DNA from: Candidatus Nitrospira kreftii
Lineage (GTDB): Bacteria > Nitrospirota > Nitrospiria > Nitrospirales > Nitrospiraceae
DNA: 64,000 nt
NCBI GenBank assembly: GCA_014058405.1
Contig: CP047423.1
Span: forward strand, 682,001-746,000
Direction of reading: 5' to 3'
Shown: positions 28,171-37,447 of the stretch, piece by piece
Position numbering within the stretch: position 1 is the stretch's first letter
How the letters are laid out: each line of letters begins with the position of its first letter
Program-made: the position numbers and the translations under genes
The notes under the pieces: generated by a model
What the model was told of the DNA's origin: nothing
The model's database searches: none
What the model saw: only the letters and a program-made list of their open reading frames with translations

Positions 28171-29274
28171 ATGACGACCAAGACAAAGAAAACGACCCTG
28201 GTCGAGAAGAAGTTGATCGGTCTGGCTGATATTGTGATCCAGTCGGCCGAACGATCAAAGGACCCCACGTTTCAGATTCCAATCCGCGCCCTCTCCAACG
28301 TGTCCTTCAATGAACGGAAGGGCCTCATCGAGATGGGCGCCAAGAAGCAGGAGCGGTCGTTTTTCAACGTCGGTATGGCGAAGAAATTCATGCAGACGGT
28401 GCTCGTGGCGGATGCGCTCTCCGAACTGCAGCGTGCCGAGTTGACCACCTCGCTTCGAGAAATTTATTATCGCACAAAACATACGATCAAAGACTCGCAC
28501 GAGAACACCTTCGACACGCAGGATGAATCTGATCCCGTGATCGAGGATCTCGAAGTCTCCCTCGCTGCGCTCCGGGAAGAGCTGCATGTGCGCGCGGAGA
28601 ACAGCGGGAGCATCGTCGGGCCTGTGGTCTTTGGAGACGATGGCGATCGGGTTGATTGCTCGAAACTAGGGAAAGGCGGGTACTCGGTCCCGTCGATCGT
28701 GGAGCCGGAGTATCTGGAGATCCGACGCTGTACCGCGGACTTTGTCCTGCTCGTTGAAAAAGGGACCCAGTGGAACCGGCTCTCGGAAGACAAGTTCTGG
28801 CGGCGCTACAACTGTGTGCTACTGACGGGCAATGGTCAGCCACCGCGAGGCGTCCGTCGTTTGGCACGGCGGCTCCATGAAGAATGCAAGCTGCCGGTGT
28901 ATGTCTTGGTCGATAATGATCCCTGGGGGTACTATATCTATTCCGTTATCAAACAGGGGTCCATCAATCTGGCCTTTGAAAGCCAGCGGATGGCGATTCC
29001 AAAAGCCAAATTCATGGGCTTATCCAGCGCCGACCCTGAGCGGTACGAGTTGCCGCGCAATGTCGGGATCAAGCTGAACGAGAAAGACATCGCTCGTGCG
29101 AAAGAGCTGATGAACTATACGTGGTTCAAGAAGCCGGCCTGGCAGGCGGAGATCAAGCGCATGTTGACCAGCGGATTGAAGTACGAACTCGATTCGCTGG
29201 CGAATAAGGATTTCCAGTACCTGACGAAGAAGTATCTGCCGAGGAAGCTCAAAGAAAAAGACTGGCTGGACTAA
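28171..29274 (+). CDS. top6A: DNA topoisomerase VI subunit A (Spo11-like)
   Basis: DNA-cleaving subunit of topoisomerase VI, 367 residues. The winged-helix CAP domain contains REIYYRTKHT, where one of the tyrosines at 99-100 is the nucleophile. The Toprim domain shows the glutamate in FVLLVEKGTQWNRL and the acidic pair in YVLVDNDPWGYYIYS. A basic N-terminus (TTKTKKTTLVEKK) precedes the fold. Gene order B-A with a six-base gap is as in archaea. All catalytic residues expected of an active enzyme are visible. The following gene encodes a helicase on the same strand. Confidence 0.93.
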   Translation: MTTKTKKTTLVEKKLIGLADIVIQSAERSKDPTFQIPIRALSNVSFNERKGLIEMGAKKQERSFFNVGMAKKFMQTVLVADALSELQRAELTTSLREIYYRTKHTIKDSHENTFDTQDESDPVIEDLEVSLAALREELHVRAENSGSIVGPVVFGDDGDRVDCSKLGKGGYSVPSIVEPEYLEIRRCTADFVLLVEKGTQWNRLSEDKFWRRYNCVLLTGNGQPPRGVRRLARRLHEECKLPVYVLVDNDPWGYYIYSVIKQGSINLAFESQRMAIPKAKFMGLSSADPERYELPRNVGIKLNEKDIARAKELMNYTWFKKPAWQAEIKRMLTSGLKYELDSLANKDFQYLTKKYLPRKLKEKDWLD

Positions 29275-29331
29275 CCTGCCTCCTACTCTGTGCCATCATT
29301 GAGCCACCAAGTTCTCGCTCGCGAACCGGCT

Positions 29332-30891
29332 ATGAAGACATTGCCTGCCTGGACGGCGCCCCTTCGTGACTGGCAACGTCGTGCCTTGGCGTCGGTCTGC
29401 ACCCATGCATCCCAGGATTTTCTGGCGATGGCGACGCCGGCTGCGGGGAAGACACGCTTTGCGTTGCGCATCGCGCATGAATTCATGACGAATCGAACTG
29501 CGGTTCGAGTGCTGGTCGTCTGCCCGACGAACCACCTCCGCACGCAATGGTCGGATGCGGCAGGGAAGCTGGGCTTACAGCTTGATCCGTCTCTAACCAA
29601 CGAACAGGCATCTGAAGCGGCTGACTATCATGGCGCCGTGGTCACCTATCAGCAAGTGTGTCTGGCCCCTGCGATCTTTCAGCGGGTCTGCAAGAGTAAG
29701 AAAACCCTGCTCATCTTCGACGAGCTGCACCATGCCGGTGACGGCAAAAACTGGGGGAAAGCGCTACGCACGGCGTTTGAACCGGCGGTGTTTCGATTGA
29801 TCCTGTCCGGCACACCGTTTCGTTCAGACAATAATCCCATCCCCTTTATTCGATATGAGAATGGAGAAAGCCGGGCGGATTTCGCCTATGGGTATACCGA
29901 TGCCATTCGCGACAATGTCTGCCGACCCATTGTCTTCCCAAGCTACGAAGGCGAGCTGAGCTGGCTGTCTGAGGGCCGCGAGCATCAGGCCACATTTGAA
30001 GACGGGTTGACGTTCAATCGGCAGCGAGAACGGTTAAAGACGGCGCTCCTCCAAGAAACCTGGCTTGGGCCGGTGATCACCGATGCCCATGCGCAACTCA
30101 CGCGTCTTCGCCAGCAGGAACAGCCGGATGCCGGGGGACTCATCGTCTGCATGGATCAGGAACATGCTCGGTGGGTTGCGGATCTTGTTGGTCGTATTGC
30201 CGGTACGAAAGCGGCTGTCGCTGTGTCGGATGATCCCGCCGCTTCGCACACAATTGAGGAGTTCGCCGGACACAAAAAACAGCAGTGGCTGGTGGCGGTG
30301 AACATGGTGAGCGAAGGCGTCGATATTCCGCGCCTTCGCGTCGGTGTCTACGGCACGAACGTTATCACGGAAATGTATTTCCGGCAGGTGGTTGGGCGAT
30401 TTGTTCGGATGCAGGACGGTGTGCCCAAGCCGCAACGCGCCTGGCTCTACCTACCGAAAGATCCGATCCTGGTGCACTATGCCAAGCAGATCAAGGCGGA
30501 GCGTGATCATGTCTTGGAGGATATCATGCCGGCCGGACAACGAGACTTGTTTGGCCGTGTCACCGTCTCCACCAATGAATACATGCCGCTGATGGCCGTG
30601 GCCAGGATGGATAGCCTGATCGGCGAAGACGAAGCGAGAGCGGAGGGCGATGCCGTGGCAGTTGCTGAACCAGCGGTCTCACTCCACGAGCAAAAACTAG
30701 AGCTGCGGGATCTCCATCGGCTGCTGGTCGGCACAGTCGCCAGAAACAGTGGAATCGATCATCGAAAACTCAATGCAGAATTGATTGCACGAACCGGGAG
30801 CCGTGTCGATCAAGCAACAGTCGAACAGCTACGAAAGCGCATTCAATTGCTGGAGCGGTGGAAAGAGCGAGGCTATGACGGAAAGCGATGA
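29332..30891 (+). CDS. SF2 DEAD/DEAH-type helicase linked to topoisomerase VI
   Basis: About 519 residues from ATG 29332; a GTG at 29290 would add 14 residues and neither has a clear ribosome site. Motif Q/I region: LRDWQRRALASV and the Walker A ATPAAGKTRFALRIA. Motif II is LLIFDELHHAGDG, motif III LSGTPFR, motif V VNMVSEGVDIPRLRVG and motif VI RQVVGRFVRM. This is the SSL2/type III Res-like (RadD-like) layout. The C-terminal 120 residues are helical and charged and are not assigned. It follows subunit A by 57 bases and is probably in the same operon, which suggests a role in DNA repair or chromosome handling with the topoisomerase. Confidence 0.85.
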   Translation: MKTLPAWTAPLRDWQRRALASVCTHASQDFLAMATPAAGKTRFALRIAHEFMTNRTAVRVLVVCPTNHLRTQWSDAAGKLGLQLDPSLTNEQASEAADYHGAVVTYQQVCLAPAIFQRVCKSKKTLLIFDELHHAGDGKNWGKALRTAFEPAVFRLILSGTPFRSDNNPIPFIRYENGESRADFAYGYTDAIRDNVCRPIVFPSYEGELSWLSEGREHQATFEDGLTFNRQRERLKTALLQETWLGPVITDAHAQLTRLRQQEQPDAGGLIVCMDQEHARWVADLVGRIAGTKAAVAVSDDPAASHTIEEFAGHKKQQWLVAVNMVSEGVDIPRLRVGVYGTNVITEMYFRQVVGRFVRMQDGVPKPQRAWLYLPKDPILVHYAKQIKAERDHVLEDIMPAGQRDLFGRVTVSTNEYMPLMAVARMDSLIGEDEARAEGDAVAVAEPAVSLHEQKLELRDLHRLLVGTVARNSGIDHRKLNAELIARTGSRVDQATVEQLRKRIQLLERWKERGYDGKR

Positions 30892-30911
30892 GAGGTTCTT
30901 GTGGTAGCTGA

Positions 30912-31208
30912 TCAGTTCGTGGCGACTTCTTTCTCCCGTAGGTGTTTATCGAACAGGAACGGTCCAAATGGGAGGATCGACGCAAGGAAGGCAGAGAATG
31001 AAAATCTGTTGTCCCAGTGATGTTGGGTTCTGAGCCTGGCCAACTGCCCGACATAGAGCAGAAACAAGATTCCGTGAATGGCCCCCACGACCGTCACGAC
31101 TTGCGGAAGCCCCGTCAGGTACTTGATCGGCATCGCCACGAGCAGTAACAAGAGAAATGAACTGCCTTCGGCCAAGGCGGTGATTCTAAATCTTCGGATC
31201 TGACTCAT
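30912..31208 (-). CDS. DUF3817-family small integral membrane protein
   Basis: 98 residues with three hydrophobic helices. The start RRFRITALAEGSSFLLLLLV and the segment VVTVVGAIHGILFLLYV match the DUF3817 family, whose members are annotated only as membrane proteins. The C-terminus is charged. It is convergent with the helicase gene (20 bases between stops). Function unknown. Confidence 0.75.
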   Translation of the reverse strand: MSQIRRFRITALAEGSSFLLLLLVAMPIKYLTGLPQVVTVVGAIHGILFLLYVGQLARLRTQHHWDNRFSFSAFLASILPFGPFLFDKHLREKEVATN

Positions 31209-31392
31209 ACGCCTCGATCTTTCACCCCCTTAAATGCTCCAGTCGTGATGTGACGTGCCAGCGTCCTCTGCGGCGTCTGGACAGAAGACATTGTCATGAA
31301 CTTTCTGCACGAGTGTCAATGAGGCTTGGCAGGGAAGGATTGTCGGGCTGGCCAAGCCCCCCTATGACGTTTGGATGGAATTGCTGATCGGT

Positions 31393-31421
31393 TATTGGGG
31401 CCGACAGGCGCGGCCCCAATA
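31393..31421. terminator. Strong GC hairpin downstream of the 74-residue membrane protein gene
   Basis: An 11-bp perfect stem (TATTGGGGCCG at 31393-31403 with CGGCCCCAATA at 31411-31421) and a seven-base loop. It lies 60 bases beyond the stop of the minus-strand gene at 31482. No U-run follows on either strand, so it may be a weak or factor-assisted terminator or an RNA-stabilising hairpin. Confidence 0.45.
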
Positions 31422-31481
31422 GTATGAACGAGGTAACGCTCTTGCTCTTCCAGAGAGAGATAATGTACTGCGCCCTGCAGT

Positions 31482-31706
31482 TTAGTTCGGCGGCAGCATC
31501 CAATAGGACCAGGCGAGAATAATTGGGGTTGCGACGTACATGGCCGTTTTCCCGAAGGCATCGTTGACCCCATAAATCAGGATTCCAGCGATGAAAGTAA
31601 AATAAATCCATCCAATTCCCCGATAACTGGCACTGTGGTCTGCCGCCAAGGCGAGGGCCGGCGATCCCAGGATCAGTCCGGCTGAGAGTGTGGCTAAATG
31701 TTTCAT
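31482..31706 (-). CDS. Small secreted/membrane protein, unknown
   Basis: 74 residues, started at ATG 31706 because a GGAAGGAG ribosome site lies ten bases upstream. A signal-like segment (LATLSAGLILGSPALALAAD) is followed by two hydrophobic stretches (IGWIYFTFIAGILIYGV and YVATPIILAWSYWML). It may be a two-helix inner-membrane protein after signal cleavage. No family is recognised and no neighbour is close. Confidence 0.6.
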   Translation of the reverse strand: MKHLATLSAGLILGSPALALAADHSASYRGIGWIYFTFIAGILIYGVNDAFGKTAMYVATPIILAWSYWMLPPN

Positions 31707-32160
31707 CGTGGTCTCCTTCCAAGACAGGTAAAAAGATAGGGCATGTGAACGAAGCACGTTGCGGTTATGGACATAAGAATGCCCTCATGGTGATCGATCC
31801 CAAGAGGGCGTGGGGTTGTTCTGGCGCGGGGCTCTATAGGGGCGTCAGCACGGTCTAGCAAGGAGTCACAGAACACCTCTTTGTCTAAATGGGATGGGCT
31901 ATGCTGCGCCTTCTTACCCAGGAAGTCAAACCAGCGGCTGTCGGCTGAATGTGCGAGATGTACGCGGGAGGGATCCAAAAGTGAATCGCGACGGCTGGGG
32001 GTCAGCGTCCATTGGATACCATGCGCCCGGATCACGGAGCATTCTGCTCCAGTCCGGCCACTCGCTGGACGGGAAATCCTCTCGTGTCAGGCGCATGTCA
32101 GAAAGCGTGCGGGTCAAAGCGATTAGGCCTTCTATCGTGTGAGAGTTCTAACTCCTCGAG
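31707..32160. other. 454-base stretch without a convincing gene
   Basis: Several open frames cross this stretch but none has a ribosome site plus a protein-like sequence. A GCCCTC/GAGGGC inverted repeat lies near 31788-31817. No sigma54-type or clear sigma70-type promoter was found. It presumably holds the promoter of the minus-strand gene ending at 31482 and the 3' flank of the PII-like gene. Confidence 0.5.
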
Positions 32161-32469
32161 CTACACATGTTCGTTACAAGGAAAAGAAAACACCTTGAGC
32201 GGGATAGGTGTGTCATCAGGCGCAGCCTCGGTTCGTTCAGTGTGAAGCGTCTTCAACGCGATGATGGCTCTGTCTGCTTGGTCGGATGGGAGAACCGCAA
32301 AAATGATGGCATTGATGTCAGGGCTGAGAAAGGTCCCATATACTCGACCAGCCCCGCCCTTCCCGATGACGTTGTTGAGGATGGAGTACGCCATGATCCC
32401 GTTTTTGTGTAGGAGCTCTTCCAAGTCGCTTACCATCGAGTTCCGAGCTACGATGATGAGATTTTTCAT
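32161..32469 (-). CDS. PII-like transporter-associated protein (PG0541/DUF3240 type)
   Basis: 102 residues with a PII/CutA-like ferredoxin fold pattern: KNLIIVARNSMVSDLEELL, a variable loop with GKGGAGRVYG, then INAIIFAVLPSDQADRAIIALKTL. The start at ATG 32469 has an AGAAGGA site upstream; the open frame extends further but without a plausible start. Small PII-like proteins of this kind are found beside RND efflux genes and are thought to sense a metal or small molecule. Here it follows the RND pump operon on the same strand, 352 bases downstream. The T-loop uridylylation tyrosine of classic GlnB is not evident. Confidence 0.7.
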   Translation of the reverse strand: MKNLIIVARNSMVSDLEELLHKNGIMAYSILNNVIGKGGAGRVYGTFLSPDINAIIFAVLPSDQADRAIIALKTLHTERTEAAPDDTPIPLKVFSFPCNEHV

Positions 32470-32821
32470 GCGCACACCATCCTTCTCTGGCCCATGCCGT
32501 ATGGATGACAAAGCTAGAGTTATTGAACGTTTCCAGGCCTCCGATTGTCTTGTCGATGATCCCTGTCTCACTGGCGGCTCTCGGCCAATTTCTTGAGCCC
32601 GGAGCCGGCCTTTAAGTCTCAGGCTCAAATAGGGTCCACCATCGTGCGCCTGGGTGCCTTTAAGCAAACCTTCATGGTCGGTGCCCTACCAAGATCGCCA
32701 GCAAAACTATTGAGGTGCCAGACAACAGCCGCAACCAGCCGCTTGAGGATGTCCAGTTGCGATAGGGAGAACAGTGTGCTTGATGCCGCTTGTACGCCTG
32801 AACCTATAAACAGCCGTGCTG
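32470..32821. other. 352-base stretch between pump operon and PII-like gene
   Basis: Holds a 66-codon minus-strand reading (32825-32625) whose ATG overlaps the adaptor stop. Its sequence is not protein-family-like and it is not called. The remaining bases probably include the ribosome site and perhaps a promoter for the PII-like gene. No clear hairpin with U-run was seen. Confidence 0.4.
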
Positions 32822-34042
32822 TCATAGAGGGTTCGTTGGTTGTTCCTTTGCTGCGATAGTTTCGGGTGCTATCCCCTCCCCAGTGACGAGGTCATACCCG
32901 GGAGCAGGTTTGACGATCCGCACCTTGTCACCTTCGAGCAGCGCGCTACTGGGGTTATTCACAATACGATCCTCTTCGGAAATCCCCGCTTGGACCTCCA
33001 CAGTGCTGTCGAGCATTTTAGCCACGATAATCGGCTTGTAGTGAATTCGGTCGTCCTCTGTGAGGACGGCTATCTGCGCGCCGTGCTCCTGAAAGACCAT
33101 CGCACTGGTCGGAATCGTTATCACACCTGAGTCCACTGGAGCGGTTAATCGGACGGTGGCGTAGGAGCCTGGCCAGAGGGCGCGGTCCTGGTTATCGATC
33201 GTAAAGACCGTGACCGCGGTGCGTGTGTTCACGTCGAACCCTTTCGCCACGGTCAGGAAGTTAAATGCGAAATGGCGATTGGGGATTTGCGGGACTGTCA
33301 CATCGGCCGTCAGGCCAGGGTTTAAGAAGGGACCAAAATTTGCTGGTACGCTCACAAAGAGTCGCAGTTTATCGACCTCGGCAACGGTAAACAGATTGCT
33401 TTTGGCATTTGAGGTACTGATACTGCCCTCTTTGGACACCAGATCACCGACATTGATATTCCTCTGGATGACAATACCGTCAAAGGGGGACGTAATCTTT
33501 TTAAACCCGATGAAAGCCTCAATGTTCTTGACCTTTTGCTCTGCCGCCGCGACTTTTGCGGCCGCTGACTTCGCCTCGGCGAGTTGCACAGAGATAGCCT
33601 GCTCGGAGAGCGCTTGGTGTTCTCGCATGGCGACGTAGCGCTCGGCGGTCAGCTGAGCCAGTGCGTTCTTGGCACGCTCGGAATCCAGATCTGCATGGGC
33701 CTGGCGGTATTCGGCATCGAGATCCGGTGTGGTGATTTCGGCGAGGACATCGCCTTTCTTCACAAGAGCACCGTAGTCCTTGTACCAGGCCTTCACATAA
33801 CCTTCGACACGCGCATAGATAGGCGCCTCGTACCACCCCTCAATCGTGCCGGGCAGCGTAATGGTTTCGGTTGCAGGCGATGTGTTGGCTTGTATGAGGG
33901 CCACAGATGGTGTGGCGGCTTCAAAGGTGATATCCGCCAATGCTTTAGACTCGTGCTGGCCTTCGACGTATCGGTAAACGAGAAACAGTGGAACCAAGAT
34001 GACAGCTAAAATCACAACAGTTTTTCTGGTCAAGGCATTCAT
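32822..34042 (-). CDS. RND efflux periplasmic adaptor (membrane fusion protein), copy 1
   Basis: 406 residues with an N-terminal anchor helix (VVILAVILVPLFLVYRYV). HlyD-family landmarks follow: the lipoyl half (ITLPGTIEGWYEAPIYARVEGYV, KKGDVLAEITTPDLDAEY), a helical hairpin (about residues 110-170) and the beta-barrel (PFDGIVIQRNINVGDLV, LFVSVPANFGPFL). The membrane-proximal domain includes WPGSYATVRL and ISEEDRIVNNPSSALLEG. It joins the inner-membrane RND pump to an outer-membrane channel; no channel gene is adjacent. The start lies one base after the stop of the pump gene. A close paralogue is encoded at 47391-48644. Confidence 0.9.
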   Translation of the reverse strand: MNALTRKTVVILAVILVPLFLVYRYVEGQHESKALADITFEAATPSVALIQANTSPATETITLPGTIEGWYEAPIYARVEGYVKAWYKDYGALVKKGDVLAEITTPDLDAEYRQAHADLDSERAKNALAQLTAERYVAMREHQALSEQAISVQLAEAKSAAAKVAAAEQKVKNIEAFIGFKKITSPFDGIVIQRNINVGDLVSKEGSISTSNAKSNLFTVAEVDKLRLFVSVPANFGPFLNPGLTADVTVPQIPNRHFAFNFLTVAKGFDVNTRTAVTVFTIDNQDRALWPGSYATVRLTAPVDSGVITIPTSAMVFQEHGAQIAVLTEDDRIHYKPIIVAKMLDSTVEVQAGISEEDRIVNNPSSALLEGDKVRIVKPAPGYDLVTGEGIAPETIAAKEQPTNPL

Positions 34043-34043
34043 G

Positions 34044-37000
34044 TCAGGCGAGCTCCTTTTGCACGGCGGTTCCTCGGTGATAGATCATGGCGTAGACGGA
34101 TGGGACGAAAAATAGTGTGAATAGGGTCGCCACAAACAAGCCGCCCATGACGGCGCGACCGAGGGGCGCATTTTGTGAGTTGGCCATTGCCATCGGGAGC
34201 ATGCCGATGATCATGGCTGCGGCAGTCATGAGCACCGGTCGAATGCGAGCCGTACCGGCTTCTACCGCTGCCAGCACACCGTCGCCATGGATAGCGATCC
34301 GCTCGCGGGCGTAGGACACGAGCAGGATGGAATTAGCAGTTGCCGTGCCCATGGTCATAATGGCGCCCATCAGCGACGGCACAGAAATATTCGTATGGGT
34401 CACGAATAACGCCCAGGCGATACCGGCCAACGCTCCTGGTAAGGCCGTAATGATAATGAAGGGATCGAGCCAGGATTGGAAGTTGACGACGATCAGGAGA
34501 TAAACCAATACGACTGCGGCCAGAAGTCCAAAGAGCATTTCAGCGAGGGCCTTGTGCATCACCTCGGCCTGGCCCTTGATTTCAATCACCGCACCCGTGG
34601 GCAGCTCCCCATCCATCTCGTGTATGACCTTCTGGACATCTGCGAGGACCTCGCCGAGGGACCGTCCTTCTGTGGCAACATAGACATCGATCAGCGGCAT
34701 AATATTCCCGTGCGTGACCGCCCCGGGCGTGCCGACCGGTTTCAGATTCGCCAAGTTTCCGAGGAGCTGTGAATTCACGACTCCTCCCTCCGACGTGGAT
34801 TCGTGACCTTCCTTCGCGACGGGAACGGTCATGAGGTCTTTGAGGCTCGTGAGCTGTGGCTGCGGCGTATACACATTGATCCGATAGGACATGCCGGTCG
34901 CGCGATCAAGCCAATACTTCTGATCGACCTGTTGGCTGCCGGCGGTTGTCACGAGCATGTTATTCCCGAAGTCCGTCTGGTCCAAGTTCATACCAAGCGC
35001 GAACCGTCTATCGGCTTCCGCGAGCAGGGTCGGCATACCCATCGGTTGCTGGACCACCACGTCGGAGGAGCCGGGGATTTGTCGCAACTTCCCCGCCAAT
35101 TTACGGGCATACTCATGGTTGGCATAGATGTCCGGACCGTTGATCTGTACATCGATCGGCGCGAGAGAGCCGAAATTCAGGATTCTCGCGGTGAGATCGG
35201 CCGGTTGGAACGTGAATTCAGTGCCTGGATAGCGGGCACCCAGTCCCTTGCGAAGGATGCGGCGATAGTCCCAGACGGGCGATTGCCCGTTTTTCAACGA
35301 GATGGTGAGGTCGCAGTCCTGGGTGCCGACCGTCGGGGTTGGAATGAAAGCGAGGTTGTGCGCCCCGACCGGAATGCCGCAGTTACTCACGATGGATTCC
35401 ACCTGGCCCGGCAGCAGTTGTTTGACGTCATTCGAGACCAGGGATGTAAGCCGCGCGGCCACCTCGATGCGCGTACCGAGAGGCGCCCGCATGTGCATCT
35501 GCATGATCCCGGACTTGATCTCGGGGAAGAACTCCGTGCCGTTGAAGTAAAAGAGAACAAGAGAGCTCACCGATATCACGAACGAAACCGTGACGAAAGT
35601 GCCACGATGGGCCACCACCAGTTTGAGCTGAGCACTGTAGCCGTCGCGGAAGCGATCAAAACTGTCTTGGAACCACTGCTGGAAGCGGACGAAAACATTC
35701 CCCGATGGGTCCGCTTTGTGGTGGCCTTCCTGCCCGGGCCCGCTCGAGACATGATGAGGCTTCAGAATATATTTCGCCATGGTCGGCACCAGTGTGTACG
35801 TCAGAATAAAGGAGGCCAGCATCGAATAGATGACCGCTTTTGCCATTGGCGGGAAGACCCAGCCGGAGAGCCCGGTCAGATGAAACAGCGGCACCCAGAC
35901 AATCGTAATGGCGAGCGTGGCCACGAATGTGGGCAGCAGGATCTGATTGGCGGCGTCGATGATCGCCTCCTCCAGCGGCTTACCCGAAGCAAGGTGGGTG
36001 TCGACATTTTCGATCATGACTGCGGCGTTGTCGACGAGAATGCCGACGGCCAGCGCCAATCCGCCCAGGGTCATGACGTTAATCGACTCTTCTTGAATAT
36101 GCAGTAGGATGAGTGCGCTCAAGATAGAGAGGGGGAGCGAAGTGAGGACAATGAGTGTCGGGCGCCAGGATCCCAGCAGCAGGAGCACGATGAGGCCGAC
36201 CAGCGCGGCGGCGACCACCATTTCATGGACGACGTCCGCAATCGCGTCTTTCACGAATTGTGAGGCGTCGATGAGGAGTTTGACTTCTACATCCTTGGGC
36301 AGAACATCCTGAATGCGTGGGATGATGTCCTTAATTCCGTCCACGACTTCCAAAGTGGAGGCTTCGCTGCTTTTCATTACCACAATGATGACAGCCTGCT
36401 GTCCCTCCACCAGCACGGCGTTCGTTTGTACTCGACCGGCGAGGCGAGTTGTGGCGACATCACGCAAATGAATGAAGGCATTACCGTCTCGTTTGATCGG
36501 GATCTCGTCGAAATCCTCGATCTTCAAAGCCGACGCATTGGTCAGGACGAGCCAGTCAGTGGCTTTGAGCTTGATATCCCCTCCAGGCAGCACCAGATTC
36601 TGCCTGGAAACGGCCTCGTGGATATCCGCTGGAGTCAGGTGACGGGCGAGGAGTTTCTGCTGATCCAGATTGATCATCACCTGCATGTCTTGGCCGCCAT
36701 AGGGGTGCGGCAGGATCGCACCGGGAATTGTGACGAGGAGGGGGCGGATCCGCATGATGGAGAGGTTGTAGAGTTCCGCCGGAGTCAGAGTCTCGGACGT
36801 GATTTGCAGAGTGGCTACCGGTACCTGAGAGGGGAACAGCCGCATGACCATGGGCGCGTTGATATCTGGAGGTAGCGCCTTGACAGTCGTCTGCGCAATC
36901 GCCGCGATATCGGCTTCGCTGCCACCCAGGTCGACTCCGTCCTGAAGATACACATTGATAATGGCATTGCCGAATAGAGAGTTACTCCATATATATTTGA

Positions 37001-37235
37001 TACCCTCTACAGTCTGGGTGAGAAAGCGCTCGAATACGTATGTGATACGACCCTCGACATCCGCCGGCATCAGGTTGTCATAGATCCAAACGATCGAGCT
37101 CACAGGAATTTGGATGACCGGAAAGACGTCAGTCGGGGCTTCAGTCACCGCCAGCGCCCCGAAGACCACGATGAGGACGGCCAGGACGACAAAGGTATAA
37201 GGCTTACTTAGGGCTATCTGGACGAGCTTATTCAT
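34044..37235 (-). CDS. RND efflux pump inner-membrane subunit, copy 1
   Basis: 1063-residue proton-driven transporter with 12 transmembrane helices in two halves. Recognisable parts are the first helix (YTFVVLAVLIVVFGALAV), the pore-domain segment LPPDINAPMVMRLFP, and helices 2-6 with GGLALAVGILVDNAAVMIEN (helix 4, proton relay acidic residue). In the second half are the segment IVSNCGIPVGAHN and GAIMTMGTATANSILLV. The sequence belongs to the AcrB/HAE-like pumps without obvious metal-binding (HME) signatures, so the substrate is not known. It is the first gene of an operon with the adaptor, behind a predicted sigma54 promoter at 37416-37431. Confidence 0.92.
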   Translation of the reverse strand: MNKLVQIALSKPYTFVVLAVLIVVFGALAVTEAPTDVFPVIQIPVSSIVWIYDNLMPADVEGRITYVFERFLTQTVEGIKYIWSNSLFGNAIINVYLQDGVDLGGSEADIAAIAQTTVKALPPDINAPMVMRLFPSQVPVATLQITSETLTPAELYNLSIMRIRPLLVTIPGAILPHPYGGQDMQVMINLDQQKLLARHLTPADIHEAVSRQNLVLPGGDIKLKATDWLVLTNASALKIEDFDEIPIKRDGNAFIHLRDVATTRLAGRVQTNAVLVEGQQAVIIVVMKSSEASTLEVVDGIKDIIPRIQDVLPKDVEVKLLIDASQFVKDAIADVVHEMVVAAALVGLIVLLLLGSWRPTLIVLTSLPLSILSALILLHIQEESINVMTLGGLALAVGILVDNAAVMIENVDTHLASGKPLEEAIIDAANQILLPTFVATLAITIVWVPLFHLTGLSGWVFPPMAKAVIYSMLASFILTYTLVPTMAKYILKPHHVSSGPGQEGHHKADPSGNVFVRFQQWFQDSFDRFRDGYSAQLKLVVAHRGTFVTVSFVISVSSLVLFYFNGTEFFPEIKSGIMQMHMRAPLGTRIEVAARLTSLVSNDVKQLLPGQVESIVSNCGIPVGAHNLAFIPTPTVGTQDCDLTISLKNGQSPVWDYRRILRKGLGARYPGTEFTFQPADLTARILNFGSLAPIDVQINGPDIYANHEYARKLAGKLRQIPGSSDVVVQQPMGMPTLLAEADRRFALGMNLDQTDFGNNMLVTTAGSQQVDQKYWLDRATGMSYRINVYTPQPQLTSLKDLMTVPVAKEGHESTSEGGVVNSQLLGNLANLKPVGTPGAVTHGNIMPLIDVYVATEGRSLGEVLADVQKVIHEMDGELPTGAVIEIKGQAEVMHKALAEMLFGLLAAVVLVYLLIVVNFQSWLDPFIIITALPGALAGIAWALFVTHTNISVPSLMGAIMTMGTATANSILLVSYARERIAIHGDGVLAAVEAGTARIRPVLMTAAAMIIGMLPMAMANSQNAPLGRAVMGGLFVATLFTLFFVPSVYAMIYHRGTAVQKELA

Positions 37236-37415
37236 GCGAGATACCTCTCAGCGGATAGGGGATGTTGTTTCATGAAGACCAGCGTCGCATCAGATGCGAC
37301 CACTTTCTGGTTAATTCCCATCTAAGTGCGATTCCTACTCATCCATCTTCCGACGCGACCAACGCCACGTTTGTTATCGAAGGAATGTGAAAACGGCAGC
37401 ATGAGCTAAGTGGTG

Positions 37416-37431
37416 AGCAAAGAGTTTGCCT
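37416..37431 (-). promoter_or_regulatory. Predicted sigma54 (-24/-12) promoter of RND operon 1
   Basis: On the minus strand the bases from 37431 down read AGGCAAACTCTTTGCT. The consensus is TGGCAC-N5-TTGCA/T, and the essential GG and GC are at the correct 10-base spacing; only the first T differs. Transcription would start near 37404, about 170 bases before the pump start codon. Repeat elements suitable for an enhancer-binding protein lie just upstream. Confidence 0.65.
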
Positions 37432-37447
37432 GGGAAGACGAAAGACC

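Noticed and set aside
31703-32035. 110-codon minus-strand frame in the gap at 31.7-32.2 kb
   Set aside because: Overlaps the start of a better-supported small gene, with no ribosome site or recognisable motif.
32625-32825. 66-codon minus-strand frame whose ATG overlaps the adaptor stop
   Set aside because: The ATGA overlap is suggestive, but the sequence resembles no family and has no counterpart after the second RND pair; not enough support.
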